Shown here one piece after another: positions 7,954-16,288 of a stretch of 64,000 nucleotides of DNA; within the stretch, counting starts at the first letter, position 1, and every line of letters begins with the position of its first letter. The notes below the pieces were generated by a model. That model was not told where the DNA came from, searched no databases, and was given only the letters and a program-made list of their open reading frames with translations. The stretch is from Streptomyces decoyicus (GTDB lineage Bacteria > Actinomycetota > Actinomycetes > Streptomycetales > Streptomycetaceae). Where the stretch lies: positions 7,812,001 to 7,876,000 of the forward strand of contig NZ_CP082301.1 in assembly GCF_019880305.1 (NCBI RefSeq), written 5' to 3'. The translations under genes were made by a program, and so were the position numbers.

Positions 7954-9456
7954 TCAGCTCCTCCGGTACCGGCGCCGTCGGCCCGGTCCACCCTTGTGTC
8001 CCTCGTCGCGGGGCCGGGCGCGCAGATGCTGGATCAGGTAACCGGCAGCCGCGACCACGAGCAGCAGGACGACGGTGCCGAGGGTGAACGTCTCGAAGGT
8101 GAGCCGGGAGACGCCCCAGATCGCCCGGAAGTCGTACGGGATCCCGAAGAGCTGCTCCAGGGTGCCGGGAAACAGGGCCACCCACGACCCGAGCAGGATC
8201 CACGCGTAGACGAGCAGCGTCGCGACGGCGAAGCCCCGGGTGCCGAACGGGGCCTGGTACGGCCGGGGCACCTCGCGGTGGCGCAGCCGCAGCGCCAGCA
8301 GGGAGGGGACCAGGGCGAGGTAGGACAGCAGCAGGGTGGTGATCGCGACGGCCAGCACCACGCCGAAGACGGCCGAGGCATCCCCGTTCGCCAGGTTCAT
8401 CGCGGCCGCCATGAAGGCGGTGGCGGTGACACCGGAGAGCAGGTTCATCCGCACCGGGGTGCCCAGCCGTGGATGGAAGGCGCCCAGGCCCCGGCTGAAG
8501 AACCCGCCGTCGGCGGCCGCCATGGCCTGCATCCGGTCGGCGACGATCATCCAGGCGCTGCCCTGCGTCAGCAACGCCACCACGAACAGCACGGCGACAC
8601 CGGTCAGCAGCGGGCCGCGCCAGCTCCCGTAGATGCCGAAGACCAGCCGGGCGGCATCCATGAAGCCGCCGACGCCGGTGATATGGCCGGCCGGTACGGC
8701 GGAGAGAATGGCCAGCACCGGCAGCAGATAGCAGCAGGTGGCGATGGCTCCCGACATCCCGATCGCGACCGGTACATCGCGCTGGGGGTCCAGCATCTCG
8801 TCCCCCGCCGCGTTGGGCGCCTCGAAGCCGACGAAGGCGAACAGCAACACCGGCACCAGCGCCAGAAATCCCGCCCCGGTGGGGGAGAAGCCGGCGCTCG
8901 CCAGTCCGCGGAAGCCGTGCTGGATGCCGTATGCCACCGCCGTACCCGTGAAGAACGCCAGCGCCGACACCTTGGCACCGGCGCCGGCCGTGGTGATCCA
9001 TTTGCCGCGGCGGAGCGAGACCACCGCGGTGAGAATGGCGGCCCAGATGAAGACCAGCTTGAAGGCGTGGTCCGCCACTGTGCCCGAGCCGAGCGGGAAG
9101 ACGAACCCGTCCCATGCCTGCGCGGCCACGAAGACCAGCGAGCCGCCGAGCCAGACGGGATTGGTGACCCAATAGAACATGGTGGTCAGCGCGGCCACCA
9201 GCCGGCCGAAGGCCAGCTCCACCCAGACATAGGGCCCGCCTTCCTGCGGGAACGCGGCTCCGGTCTCGGCGAAGACCAGGGCATAGGGCAGTAGAAACGC
9301 CACCGCGATCACGGCGATCCAGGTGACGGCCTCGCCACCGCCGGCGGCGATCTGCCCGATCACATCGAAGGAGATCACGGCGGCGACGCCGATCGCCATG
9401 ATGTCGAAGCGCCGCAGGCTGCGCTTGAGATGCGGGACGGGGGCTGGGACGGACAC
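7954..9456 (-). CDS. APC-superfamily amino-acid permease
   Basis: A 500-residue polytopic membrane protein with about 12 hydrophobic segments. The N-terminal region KRSLRRFDIMAIGVAAVISF, with a conserved glycine-rich TM1 and the FPQEGGPYVWVELAFG signature, is typical of APC transporters. The C-terminus is basic and cytoplasmic. Substrate is likely an amino acid or amine but cannot be fixed from sequence. It stands alone, convergent with the aldo/keto reductase operon. Confidence 0.88.
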   Translation of the reverse strand: MSVPAPVPHLKRSLRRFDIMAIGVAAVISFDVIGQIAAGGGEAVTWIAVIAVAFLLPYALVFAETGAAFPQEGGPYVWVELAFGRLVAALTTMFYWVTNPVWLGGSLVFVAAQAWDGFVFPLGSGTVADHAFKLVFIWAAILTAVVSLRRGKWITTAGAGAKVSALAFFTGTAVAYGIQHGFRGLASAGFSPTGAGFLALVPVLLFAFVGFEAPNAAGDEMLDPQRDVPVAIGMSGAIATCCYLLPVLAILSAVPAGHITGVGGFMDAARLVFGIYGSWRGPLLTGVAVLFVVALLTQGSAWMIVADRMQAMAAADGGFFSRGLGAFHPRLGTPVRMNLLSGVTATAFMAAAMNLANGDASAVFGVVLAVAITTLLLSYLALVPSLLALRLRHREVPRPYQAPFGTRGFAVATLLVYAWILLGSWVALFPGTLEQLFGIPYDFRAIWGVSRLTFETFTLGTVVLLLVVAAAGYLIQHLRARPRDEGHKGGPGRRRRYRRS

Positions 9457-9847
9457 TGCGGTGGTCCTCCTGGGGCCGAGCGGTCGTGGGCGGTCCGGTC
9501 AGTCGCTGAGCCCGCCGGTGGGCCCCCGCCGCACAACGGACACATCGTGCGGCATCCGCTTCGGCGGCGTCGGCAACGGCACGCGGGGGTCGCGGGCGGC
9601 CCCGGCTACGGCGCGGGGATCATGACGACCGGCTGGACGCCCGGCCTGGTGCCAACTCACGTAAGGGGGAGCGGAGTTGCTGTGTGCAGGGTCGGTGGTA
9701 CGGGCCGCGCGAGCAGCTCGCGCGCACACCGGATCTGCTCCGGCCCCCGCCCCCGGGCATCCGGGCCCTTGACCCGCGCGATTCTTCGGGCCGGGCGCAG
9801 ACCTGCGAAGCTTGCCGCTGCTAGCGGATGCGCGCTAGCTTGGAGGG
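9457..9847. other. intergenic region between divergent permease and TA-like pair
   Basis: About 390 bp without a convincing gene; short open frames here have no recognisable family and poor codon structure. It should hold the permease promoter on the left and the promoter/operator of the antitoxin-like gene on the right. Confidence 0.6.
9820..9839. promoter_or_regulatory. paired GCTAGC palindromes, candidate antitoxin operator
   Basis: Two copies of the self-complementary hexamer GCTAGC (9820-9825 and 9834-9839), 14 bp centre to centre, end eight bases before the GTG start of a ribbon-helix-helix gene. RHH antitoxins usually bind such paired palindromes in their own promoter. The position fits autorepression. 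Confidence 0.4.
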
Positions 9848-10120
9848 GTGGCGAAGACGCAGCTGAACGTCCGCGTGGACGAGGCCACCGCCGAAGCGGC
9901 GCGAGAGCGTGCCCTACAGCGGGGAGTGAGCATGAATCGCTATATCGAGGAGCTCGTCCTCAAGGACGCCGGTGAGGTCGGCCAGACCTTCGTCGAGGCC
10001 GCCTCCGACTTCATGAAGCAGTACGAGCGCGTCTTCGCCGAGGAATTCGGCCTGGAACCAGGCGGCGCCCCGCGCGCCGCGACCACCACCAACCACGAAG
10101 GACTGCCGGGCACCACGTGA
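9848..10120 (+). CDS. ribbon-helix-helix antitoxin-like protein
   Basis: A 90-residue protein from GTG 9848. KTQLNVRVDEATAEAARERA and the MNRYIEELV segment form the strand-helix-helix DNA-binding fold of CopG/Arc-like antitoxins. The charged C-terminus (residues 40-90) would contact the toxin. The start is odd: GGAGG lies only about one base ahead of the GTG, so the mRNA may be leaderless or translated from an unusual site. It overlaps the following Doc-like gene by four bases (GTGA), as antitoxin-toxin pairs do. Confidence 0.82.
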   Translation: MAKTQLNVRVDEATAEAARERALQRGVSMNRYIEELVLKDAGEVGQTFVEAASDFMKQYERVFAEEFGLEPGGAPRAATTTNHEGLPGTT

Positions 10121-10488
10121 CGCTGCGCATCGACCTCGCCTGGCTCCTTCTGATCGCCGAACAGCACACCCCCGGAGACCCCCAGGTCACCGACTGGGGC
10201 GCTCTGGTGGCCGCCGTCAGCCGCCATGAAGCCGAGATATTCGGCGTCCCCGTCTACACCGAACCACAGGACCGCGCCGCCTCGCTCCTTCAACTCCTGC
10301 TTCAGGTACCGGCGTTGGAGCGCTCGAATGCGATGTTCGCGACCGCCGTCGCCTATGGCTATCTCGTCGCCAGCGGACTGAAGATCGCCACCTCTCCCGA
10401 GCAGGTCCGCGAACTCGCCCGCCTCGTCAAGGAGGGCACGGCCGACGTCCACACCATCGCGGACGAGCTGCGCACCTGGACGGTGTGA
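10117..10488 (+). CDS. Doc/Fic-like toxin homologue with degenerate active site
   Basis: A 123-residue protein aligned by eye with actinobacterial Doc-like toxins: MTLRIDLAWLLLIAEQ at the start, DWGALVAAVSRHEAEIFG, then VPVY and a helical core. In active Fic/Doc proteins the segment HPFxDGNKR carries the catalytic His and phosphate-binding residues. Here the position reads VPALERSNAMF, without His and without GNK. It should therefore be unable to phosphorylate EF-Tu or AMPylate. The antitoxin gene and overlap are retained, so the pair may serve as a regulator or be a decaying module. Confidence 0.8.
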   Translation: MTLRIDLAWLLLIAEQHTPGDPQVTDWGALVAAVSRHEAEIFGVPVYTEPQDRAASLLQLLLQVPALERSNAMFATAVAYGYLVASGLKIATSPEQVRELARLVKEGTADVHTIADELRTWTV

Positions 10489-10534
10489 AGGCCGTGGCGA
10501 GGACCCGGCAGTCGGTCGGCCACCGCGGGGGCCT
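10488..10534. terminator. candidate terminator hairpin between convergent genes
   Basis: AAGGCC at 10488-10493 pairs with GGCCTT at 10529-10534, with an inner GTGGC/GCCAC pairing. It lies directly after the Doc-like stop, facing the methyltransferase end. Confidence 0.4.
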
Positions 10535-10562
10535 TCCGTCAGCCCGCCGTAGCGAGGCCCGC

Positions 10563-11234
10563 TCAGTCGGCCGGCCGCCGTGCCACGCCCAGCACCGCCG
10601 GTGACGTGGGCAGCGTCGGCCCGCGCTCCGGAACCTTCAGCCGGCGCACCCGCAGCACCTCGAACCCGGCCGTCCGGATCTCGCCCAGCGGGTCCCGGCC
10701 GGTGTGACAGCCGCCCATCAGCAGCGGCCAGACCGTCCGGTCCAACGACCACTGCACCGCCGCCAGCCCGCGCCCCGCGGCCCGCCCGTGCTCGAAGAAC
10801 CGCAGCTCACCGCCTGGACGCAACACCCGTCGCAGCTCCACCAGCGCCCGCTGCACCTCTCGCACGGAACACAGCACCAGCGACGCCACCGCCGTATCGA
10901 ACGCCTCGCTCTTGACCGGCAGGGCCTCCGCCACGCCCGGCACCAGATCCACCGGCACCTCCGCACGCGCCGCCGCCGACCTGGCCACCTCCCGCAGTGT
11001 GGCCTCCGGTTCGATCGCCACCACCTCCGAGACCGTCCCCGGGTAGTGCGCAAAATTCAGCCCGGTGCCCGCGCCGACCTCGATGACCCGCCCCGTGGCG
11101 CCCGCCAGCAACTCCCTGCGGAGCGCGGCCACACCCGCCCGCGCGTCCGCCGCCGGACCACAGCAGCTCGCATAGAAGCGGGCGAACACGGGGTGATGGA
11201 CGCTGCCTTGCGGAACTCTCCTGCGCTGCCACAT
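10563..11234 (-). CDS. class I SAM-dependent methyltransferase
   Basis: A 223-residue cytoplasmic protein with the Rossmann methyltransferase motifs: VIEVGAGTGLNFAHYPG near residue 50 (motif I), VAIEPEATL (motif II), the SEAFDTAVASLVLCSV segment and LRPGGELRFFEHGRA (motifs IV-V). The family resembles UbiE/methyltransferase-11-like enzymes acting on small lipophilic substrates; the substrate is unknown. The ATG at 11234 follows GAAAGGG at good spacing. It is in tandem with bioD upstream but a 283-bp gap separates them. Confidence 0.85.
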   Translation of the reverse strand: MWQRRRVPQGSVHHPVFARFYASCCGPAADARAGVAALRRELLAGATGRVIEVGAGTGLNFAHYPGTVSEVVAIEPEATLREVARSAAARAEVPVDLVPGVAEALPVKSEAFDTAVASLVLCSVREVQRALVELRRVLRPGGELRFFEHGRAAGRGLAAVQWSLDRTVWPLLMGGCHTGRDPLGEIRTAGFEVLRVRRLKVPERGPTLPTSPAVLGVARRPAD

Positions 11235-11517
11235 GACCGACCCTTTCGCCGACGATGCCCGCTCCTGCTGTCAGTCTCCCCACCGGGCGGACCGCCAGCC
11301 GCCACGAGCGCACTCATCCGCCGTGCGGACATCTGTACGAGCTGACGGCGGGATCCGAGCGGACCGCCGCGGGTGCGCTGCGCAGCTCACGTCCTGGGTG
11401 CGTGGCCATGCGTCGAGACGCACCGGAGTAGGCGTGTTCCTCCGCGTGTTCCTCCATCGCGGCAGTGCGCTGCCGACGCCACAAGGGAATGCGCCGACGC
11501 GAAAGGATGCGCCGGCG

Positions 11518-12219
11518 TCACGCGGGGATACGGAACGCGCCCGATCCGCCGAGCACCGGCGCCAGCCAGCCAGGGGCCGCGGCGCGGAAGGCCCGGGGCG
11601 GGAGCCCGCCGGAGCCCTCCGGGATCAGGCCGAGGAGCGGGGCGCCGGCGGCGTCCGGGAGGTCCGCGAGATTGCAGCGGGAGGCCAGGTCGGGTTCGGC
11701 CGGCCAGCTGCCGACGACGACGCCCGGGGAGTCGAGCCCGTACGAACGCAGCGCCAGCGCGGTCAGTGCGGTGGCGTTGAGGGTGCCCAGGCCCGCCTGC
11801 GCGACCACCAGCACGGGGGCGCCAGCCAGCCGCGCGGCATCGGCGAGGGTATGGCCGTCCGCGTCGAAGCGGACGAGCAGTCCGCCCGCCCCCTCGACCA
11901 GGACCAGATCGTGCGAGGCGTCCAGTTTGGCGGCCGCCTCGGCGATCTCGTGGGGGAGCACCGGCGGCAGACCGGCCCGCAGCGCGGCCGTCGAGGGCGC
12001 CAGCGGGTCGGGAAAGCGGGCGAGTTCGGCCGTGGTGACCGGGCCGGCCAGCCGCTCGACCTCCGCCGCATCGCCGCTCTCGTGCGCCGTGACACCGGTC
12101 TGGGCCGGTTTGAGCACCGCCACCGAACGCCCCTGGGCGAGCGCCGCCGCGGCGATCGCGGCAGTGGTCACGGTCTTGCCGATCTCCGTGCCCGTGCCCG
12201 TCACGAACAGCACCGACAT
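11518..12219 (-). CDS. bioD: dethiobiotin synthetase
   Basis: A 233-residue ATP-dependent enzyme that inserts CO2 into 7,8-diaminononanoate to form dethiobiotin. The P-loop VTGTGTEIGKTVTTAAIAAA is at the N-terminus, with conserved Lys in LKPAQTG and the VEGAGGLLVRFD motif mid-protein. GGAGG precedes the ATG at 12219. It is the last gene of the bioB-bioA-bioD series, after a 150-bp gap that holds a hairpin. Confidence 0.95.
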   Translation of the reverse strand: MSVLFVTGTGTEIGKTVTTAAIAAAALAQGRSVAVLKPAQTGVTAHESGDAAEVERLAGPVTTAELARFPDPLAPSTAALRAGLPPVLPHEIAEAAAKLDASHDLVLVEGAGGLLVRFDADGHTLADAARLAGAPVLVVAQAGLGTLNATALTALALRSYGLDSPGVVVGSWPAEPDLASRCNLADLPDAAGAPLLGLIPEGSGGLPPRAFRAAAPGWLAPVLGGSGAFRIPA

Positions 12220-12318
12220 GGTGTGCCTCCGACTCTGCGCGGCCGATCCCGCGCGGTTACGGCGAATGGTTGTTGGGTGAACGGCTCGTGCGGGAGCGGT
12301 TCGTGCGGGGGAGGGGGA

Positions 12319-12361
12319 GCGGCGGTGGCGGGCCGAAGCGTCCTCGACCGGCCACCGCCGC
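12319..12361 (-). terminator. hairpin between bioA and bioD
   Basis: GCGGCGGTGGC at 12319-12329 pairs perfectly with GCCACCGCCGC at 12351-12361. Read on the minus strand it follows the bioA stop by about 10 bases. It lacks a T tract but could attenuate or process the mRNA, lowering bioD relative to bioA. Confidence 0.5.
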
Positions 12362-12369
12362 CCGTGCGT

Positions 12370-13674
12370 TCAGCCTTCCCGTGCCGCCGCGCACACCGCG
12401 GCGCAGATGCGCGCCACGTCGTCGTCGCCGGTGATGTACGGCGGCATGGTGTAGATCAGATCCCGGAACGGGCGCAGCCACACGCCCTCCCGGACGGCCG
12501 CCCGGGTCGCGGCCGCCATGTCCACCTCGTGGTCGAGCTGGACGACACCGATCGCGCCGAGTACGCGTACCTCGCGCACCCCGGGGAGGTCCGCGGCCGG
12601 TGCCAGACCGTTCCGCAGCCCCGCCTCGATGCGCTTGACCTCCTGTCCCCAGTCCTGGGACAGCAGCAGTGAGATCGAGGCGTCGGCGACGGCGGCGGCG
12701 AGCGGATTGCCCATGAAGGTGGGGCCGTGCGCCAGCACCGGCAGCGCGCCGCGGGAGATGCCGTCCGCGACGGCCGTCGTGCACAGCGTCGCCGCCAGGG
12801 TCAGATAACCGCCGGTCAGTGCCTTGCCGAGACACATCACATCGGGTGCGACACTCGCGTGTTCGGCGGCGAAGAGCGCGCCGGTACGGCCGAAGCCGGT
12901 CGCGATCTCGTCGAAGACGAGCAGCACGCCGTGCTCGTCGCAGGCCTCCCGCAGCACCCGAAGATATTCGGGGGAGTGGAACGACATCCCGCCCGCCCCC
13001 TGCACCACGGGCTCCACGATCACCGCCGCCAGCTCCTCGGCGTGCCGGCCGATCAGCTCCCGCAGATGTGCCGTGTACGCCTCGTCGGGCGCGGCATCGA
13101 AGCCGGCCGGCGGCGTGTCCGCGAAGATCTGCCGCGGCAGCACCCCCTGCCACAGCTCATGCATGCCGCCGTCCGGGTCGCAGACCGACATCGGCTGCCA
13201 GGTGTCGCCGTGATAGCCGCCCCGCCAGGTCAACAGCCGCTGCTTGCGCGGCTTTCCCAGCGAGCGCCAGTACTGGAGGCACATCTTGACGGCGACCTCG
13301 ACCGACACCGAACCGGAGTCGGCGAGGAAGACGTGCTGAAGCGGCTCCGGGCTGATGTCGACCAGCCGCTTCGCCAGCCGCACGGCGGGCTCGTGGGTGA
13401 GCCCGCCGAACATCACATGGCTCATCCGATCCAGCTGACCACGCGCGGCGTCATTGAGCACCGGGTGGTTGTAGCCGTGTACGGCCGACCACCAGGAGGA
13501 CATGCCGTCGACCAACTCGTCCTGGCCCTCGACCGGTTCGGCCAGCCGGAGCCGGACGCCGGACGCCGACTCGACCAGCAGCGGTGCGGCCTTGCCGGGC
13601 ATCGGCCCGTAGGGATGCCACACATGCTGCCGGTCGAGCGCGAGCAGTTCGCCGGGGGTGAGCGGCTCAGGCAT
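12370..13674 (-). CDS. bioA: adenosylmethionine--8-amino-7-oxononanoate transaminase
   Basis: A PLP-dependent class III aminotransferase of 434 residues that converts KAPA to DAPA using SAM as amino donor. The N-terminal HVWHPYGPM substrate-binding motif, DGMSSWWSAVHGYNHP, YHGDTW and the PLP lysine in CLGKALTGGY are all present. Starting at ATG 13674 (MPEPLTPGEL), the gene overlaps the bioB end by eight bases (ATGCCTGA), implying coupled translation. An in-frame start further upstream at 13701 is less likely. Confidence 0.95.
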   Translation of the reverse strand: MPEPLTPGELLALDRQHVWHPYGPMPGKAAPLLVESASGVRLRLAEPVEGQDELVDGMSSWWSAVHGYNHPVLNDAARGQLDRMSHVMFGGLTHEPAVRLAKRLVDISPEPLQHVFLADSGSVSVEVAVKMCLQYWRSLGKPRKQRLLTWRGGYHGDTWQPMSVCDPDGGMHELWQGVLPRQIFADTPPAGFDAAPDEAYTAHLRELIGRHAEELAAVIVEPVVQGAGGMSFHSPEYLRVLREACDEHGVLLVFDEIATGFGRTGALFAAEHASVAPDVMCLGKALTGGYLTLAATLCTTAVADGISRGALPVLAHGPTFMGNPLAAAVADASISLLLSQDWGQEVKRIEAGLRNGLAPAADLPGVREVRVLGAIGVVQLDHEVDMAAATRAAVREGVWLRPFRDLIYTMPPYITGDDDVARICAAVCAAAREG

Positions 13675-14818
13675 TGGGGGGCAGGTCGGTACCGGCGCCA
13701 CGGCGGCGCACCGAGACCAGGTCGCGGCGGGTCTCGTCGGACGGTGCCGGGACGGTGGCGGCCGGCGCCTCTGCGTCGGCAGCGGCCCCGTCGGCCGCCC
13801 CGTCGCAGCCCTGCCTGCGGTGCTCGGGCAGTGTGGTGGTGTCCGTGCCCTCGACCTCGAAGCCGGCGTCCTCGATCATCGCGAGGTCGTCCTGGCCGGC
13901 CTGCCCCTCGCTGGTCAGGTAGTCGCCCAGGAAGATGGAGTTGACCAGGTGCAGGGCGAGCGGCTGCATGCTGCGCAGATGCACCTCACGGCCGCCGGCC
14001 AGCCGTACCTCGATGTCCGGGCAGACGAACCGCACCATCGCCAGGATGCGCAGCGCGCGCTGCGGGGTGAGGTTCCATTCCTTGGCGAGCGGGGTGCCCT
14101 CGAACGGAATCAGGAAGTTCACCGGGACGGAGTCAGGGTCCAGCTCGCGCAGCGCGTAGACCACATCGACGAGGTCGGCGTCGCTCTCGCCCATACCGGC
14201 GATCAGCCCTGAGCAGGCCGACATACCGGCTGCCTGGGCCTGCTGGACGGTGGAGACCCGGTCCGAGAAGTCGTGCGTGGTGCAGATGTCGCCGTATGTG
14301 GCTTCCGAGGTGTTGAGGTTGTGGTTGTACGCATCGGCGCCCGCCGCACGCAGCCGGCCGGCCTGGCCGTCGGAGAGCAGACCGAGGCAGGCGCAGACCT
14401 CCACTCCCTCGTTCTGCTCCTTGATGGCGGAGATCGTCTCCGAGACGCGGTCCACGTCCTTGTCCGTGGGGCCCCGGCCACTGGCCACCAGACAGACGCG
14501 CTTGGCGCCGCCGGCCACCCCGGCGGCGGCCGCCTTGGAGGCGTCGTCGGGCTTGAGCCAGGTGTACTTGAGGATCTCGGCCTTCGACCCCAGCCGCTGG
14601 GAGCAGTAGGAGCAGTCCTCGGGGCACAGCCCCGACTTGAGGTTGACGAGATAGTTGAGTTTGACCCGCCGCCCGAACCACTGGCGGCGCACCTTTCCGG
14701 CCGCGGCCACGACATCGAGCAGTTCGTCATCGGAGGTGGCCAATACAGCCAGTGCCTCTTCACGGGTCGGCAACTCGCGCCGCAGTCCCTTGTCCACCAG
14801 TGTGTTCAGCAGGTCCAT
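13667..14818 (-). CDS. bioB: biotin synthase
   Basis: Radical SAM enzyme that inserts sulfur into dethiobiotin. From ATG 14818 it is 383 residues. The CxxxCxxC cluster motif is in GLCPEDCSYCSQ; NLNTSEATY and IPFEGTPLA are conserved core segments and the Arg in VRLAGGREVHL binds the second cluster. The last 50 or so residues, rich in Ala, Asp and Arg, extend beyond the catalytic barrel, as in several Streptomyces BioB proteins. It heads the bioBAD series and is divergent from bioF 156 bp away. Confidence 0.96.
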   Translation of the reverse strand: MDLLNTLVDKGLRRELPTREEALAVLATSDDELLDVVAAAGKVRRQWFGRRVKLNYLVNLKSGLCPEDCSYCSQRLGSKAEILKYTWLKPDDASKAAAAGVAGGAKRVCLVASGRGPTDKDVDRVSETISAIKEQNEGVEVCACLGLLSDGQAGRLRAAGADAYNHNLNTSEATYGDICTTHDFSDRVSTVQQAQAAGMSACSGLIAGMGESDADLVDVVYALRELDPDSVPVNFLIPFEGTPLAKEWNLTPQRALRILAMVRFVCPDIEVRLAGGREVHLRSMQPLALHLVNSIFLGDYLTSEGQAGQDDLAMIEDAGFEVEGTDTTTLPEHRRQGCDGAADGAAADAEAPAATVPAPSDETRRDLVSVRRRGAGTDLPPNA

Positions 14819-14884
14819 GGCGTTGATCCTGACGCACGTCACCGCTCCCGGCAAAGGAGGATTCCCACAACGAGCTGCGATCGA

Positions 14885-14904
14885 GGTGTGTGTATCGCCA
14901 CACC
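14885..14904. promoter_or_regulatory. dyad in the bioB/bioF divergent promoter region
   Basis: GGTGTG-N8-CACACC lies in the 156-bp gap between bioB and bioF, where a common biotin regulator would act. Actinobacteria use TetR-type BioQ for this, but its published motif is not clearly matched here. Assignment to a regulator is therefore open. Confidence 0.35.
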
Positions 14905-14974
14905 GTGCGCCTGCGGAACGACCGCTAACGTCTATCGACAGCCCACAATCGAGGCCGACAGACGAAGGAAGCCG

Positions 14975-16201
14975 ATGCCGCAGGACTCCGCCCCGTCGCT
15001 GCTTCGCGACACCTCCCCGGCGAGGCTCACCGAGCCCTCCGCCGAGCCCGCCCGTGCGGCGTACGACGCGGCTTTCGACTGGCTCGATACGGCCTGTGCC
15101 GAGCGCCGGGACGCCGGACTTGTCCGCACCCTGCGCCCCCGCCCCGCCGACTCCCCGCTGCTCGATCTGGCCGGCAACGACTATCTCGGACTCGCCCGGC
15201 ATCTTGAGGTCACCCGTGGTGCGGGCCGCGCCGCACACCGCTGGGGCGCCGGCGCGACCGGCTCCCGGCTGGTCACCGGCAGCACCGAGCTGCACGCCCT
15301 GCTGGAGAAGGAACTCGCGGCATTCTGCGGCTTCGAGGCCGCTTTGGTGCTGTCCTCCGGCTATGCCGCAAATCTCGCCGCCGTCACGGCACTCACCGCC
15401 ACGGGCACCCTGATCGTCTCCGACGCGGGCAACCACGCCTCCCTCATCGACGGCTGCCGGCTCTCCCGGGCCCGTACCCAAGTGGTCCCGCACGCCGATC
15501 CGGAGGCCGTACGTGCCGCGCTGACCGGCCACGACGGCCGGGCGCTCGCCGTGACCGACTCGGTGTTCTCGGTCGACGGGGACGCCGCGCCGCTCCCCGC
15601 GCTGGCCGAGGTCTGCCGGGCCCGGGGAGCCGGGCTTCTCGTCGACGACGCACACGGCCTGGGGGTGCTGGGCGAAGGCGGCCGCGGCGCGCTGTCGGCG
15701 GCCGGGCTCGCCGGTGACGGTGATGTGGTGGCCACCATGACGCTCTCCAAGTCGCTCGGCTCCCAGGGCGGTGTGGTGCTCGGCCCGGCCCGGGTCATCG
15801 AGCATCTGGTCAACACCGCCCGTTCGTTCATCTTCGACACCGGTCTCGCCCCGGCGGCGGCCGGTGGCGCCCTCGCCGCGCTACGGCTGCTGCGCCGTGA
15901 ACCGCAACGCGCCGCCCGGGCCGTCCGGATCGCTCAGGGGCTGCACGAGCGGCTCACCGCGGCGGGTCTGACGGCGGTACGCCCGGACGCGGCCGTGGTC
16001 TCCGTACGTGCCCCCTCGCCGGAAGCGGCGCTCCGCTGGGCCGCCGACTGCCGTGCGGCCGGACTCGCGGTCGGCTGCTTCCGGCCGCCGTCCGTGCCCG
16101 ACGGAATCTCCCGGCTGCGGCTCACCGCCCGCGCGGACCTGACGGACGCTCAGCTCGACCGGGCGGTCGGCACGATCGTGGCCACAGCGCCGACGGGCTG
16201 A
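14975..16201 (+). CDS. bioF: 8-amino-7-oxononanoate synthase
   Basis: PLP enzyme of the alpha-oxoamine synthase family, 408 residues, condensing pimeloyl-ACP or -CoA with alanine to KAPA. Key motifs are NDYLGLARH, GATGSRLVTGSTELH, the VDDAHGLGVLGEGGRG stretch and the PLP lysine in TMTLSKSLGSQGG. The ATG at 14975 follows GAAGGAA. Reading upstream adds only non-family sequence. It is transcribed away from bioBAD, completing the four late steps of biotin synthesis. Confidence 0.95.
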   Translation: MPQDSAPSLLRDTSPARLTEPSAEPARAAYDAAFDWLDTACAERRDAGLVRTLRPRPADSPLLDLAGNDYLGLARHLEVTRGAGRAAHRWGAGATGSRLVTGSTELHALLEKELAAFCGFEAALVLSSGYAANLAAVTALTATGTLIVSDAGNHASLIDGCRLSRARTQVVPHADPEAVRAALTGHDGRALAVTDSVFSVDGDAAPLPALAEVCRARGAGLLVDDAHGLGVLGEGGRGALSAAGLAGDGDVVATMTLSKSLGSQGGVVLGPARVIEHLVNTARSFIFDTGLAPAAAGGALAALRLLRREPQRAARAVRIAQGLHERLTAAGLTAVRPDAAVVSVRAPSPEAALRWAADCRAAGLAVGCFRPPSVPDGISRLRLTARADLTDAQLDRAVGTIVATAPTG

Positions 16202-16223
16202 GCCGGCGACCGTGCGGAGCGGT

Positions 16224-16253
16224 ACGGCGGCCGGCCCCTTGGCAGGCCGCCGT
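16224..16253. terminator. bidirectional terminator hairpin
   Basis: ACGGCGGCC (16224-16232) and GGCCGCCGT (16245-16253) form a perfect 9-bp stem between convergent bioF and the LysR gene. Confidence 0.6.
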
Positions 16254-16288
16254 CCACGGAACCGGCCGTCCGCCGCGGCCGTCCGCCG

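Noticed and set aside
13667..15805. Extending bioB upstream to a 712-residue protein
   Set aside because: The added 300+ residues are the complement of bioF and the intergenic region; BioB homologues begin at MDLLNTLVDKGL.
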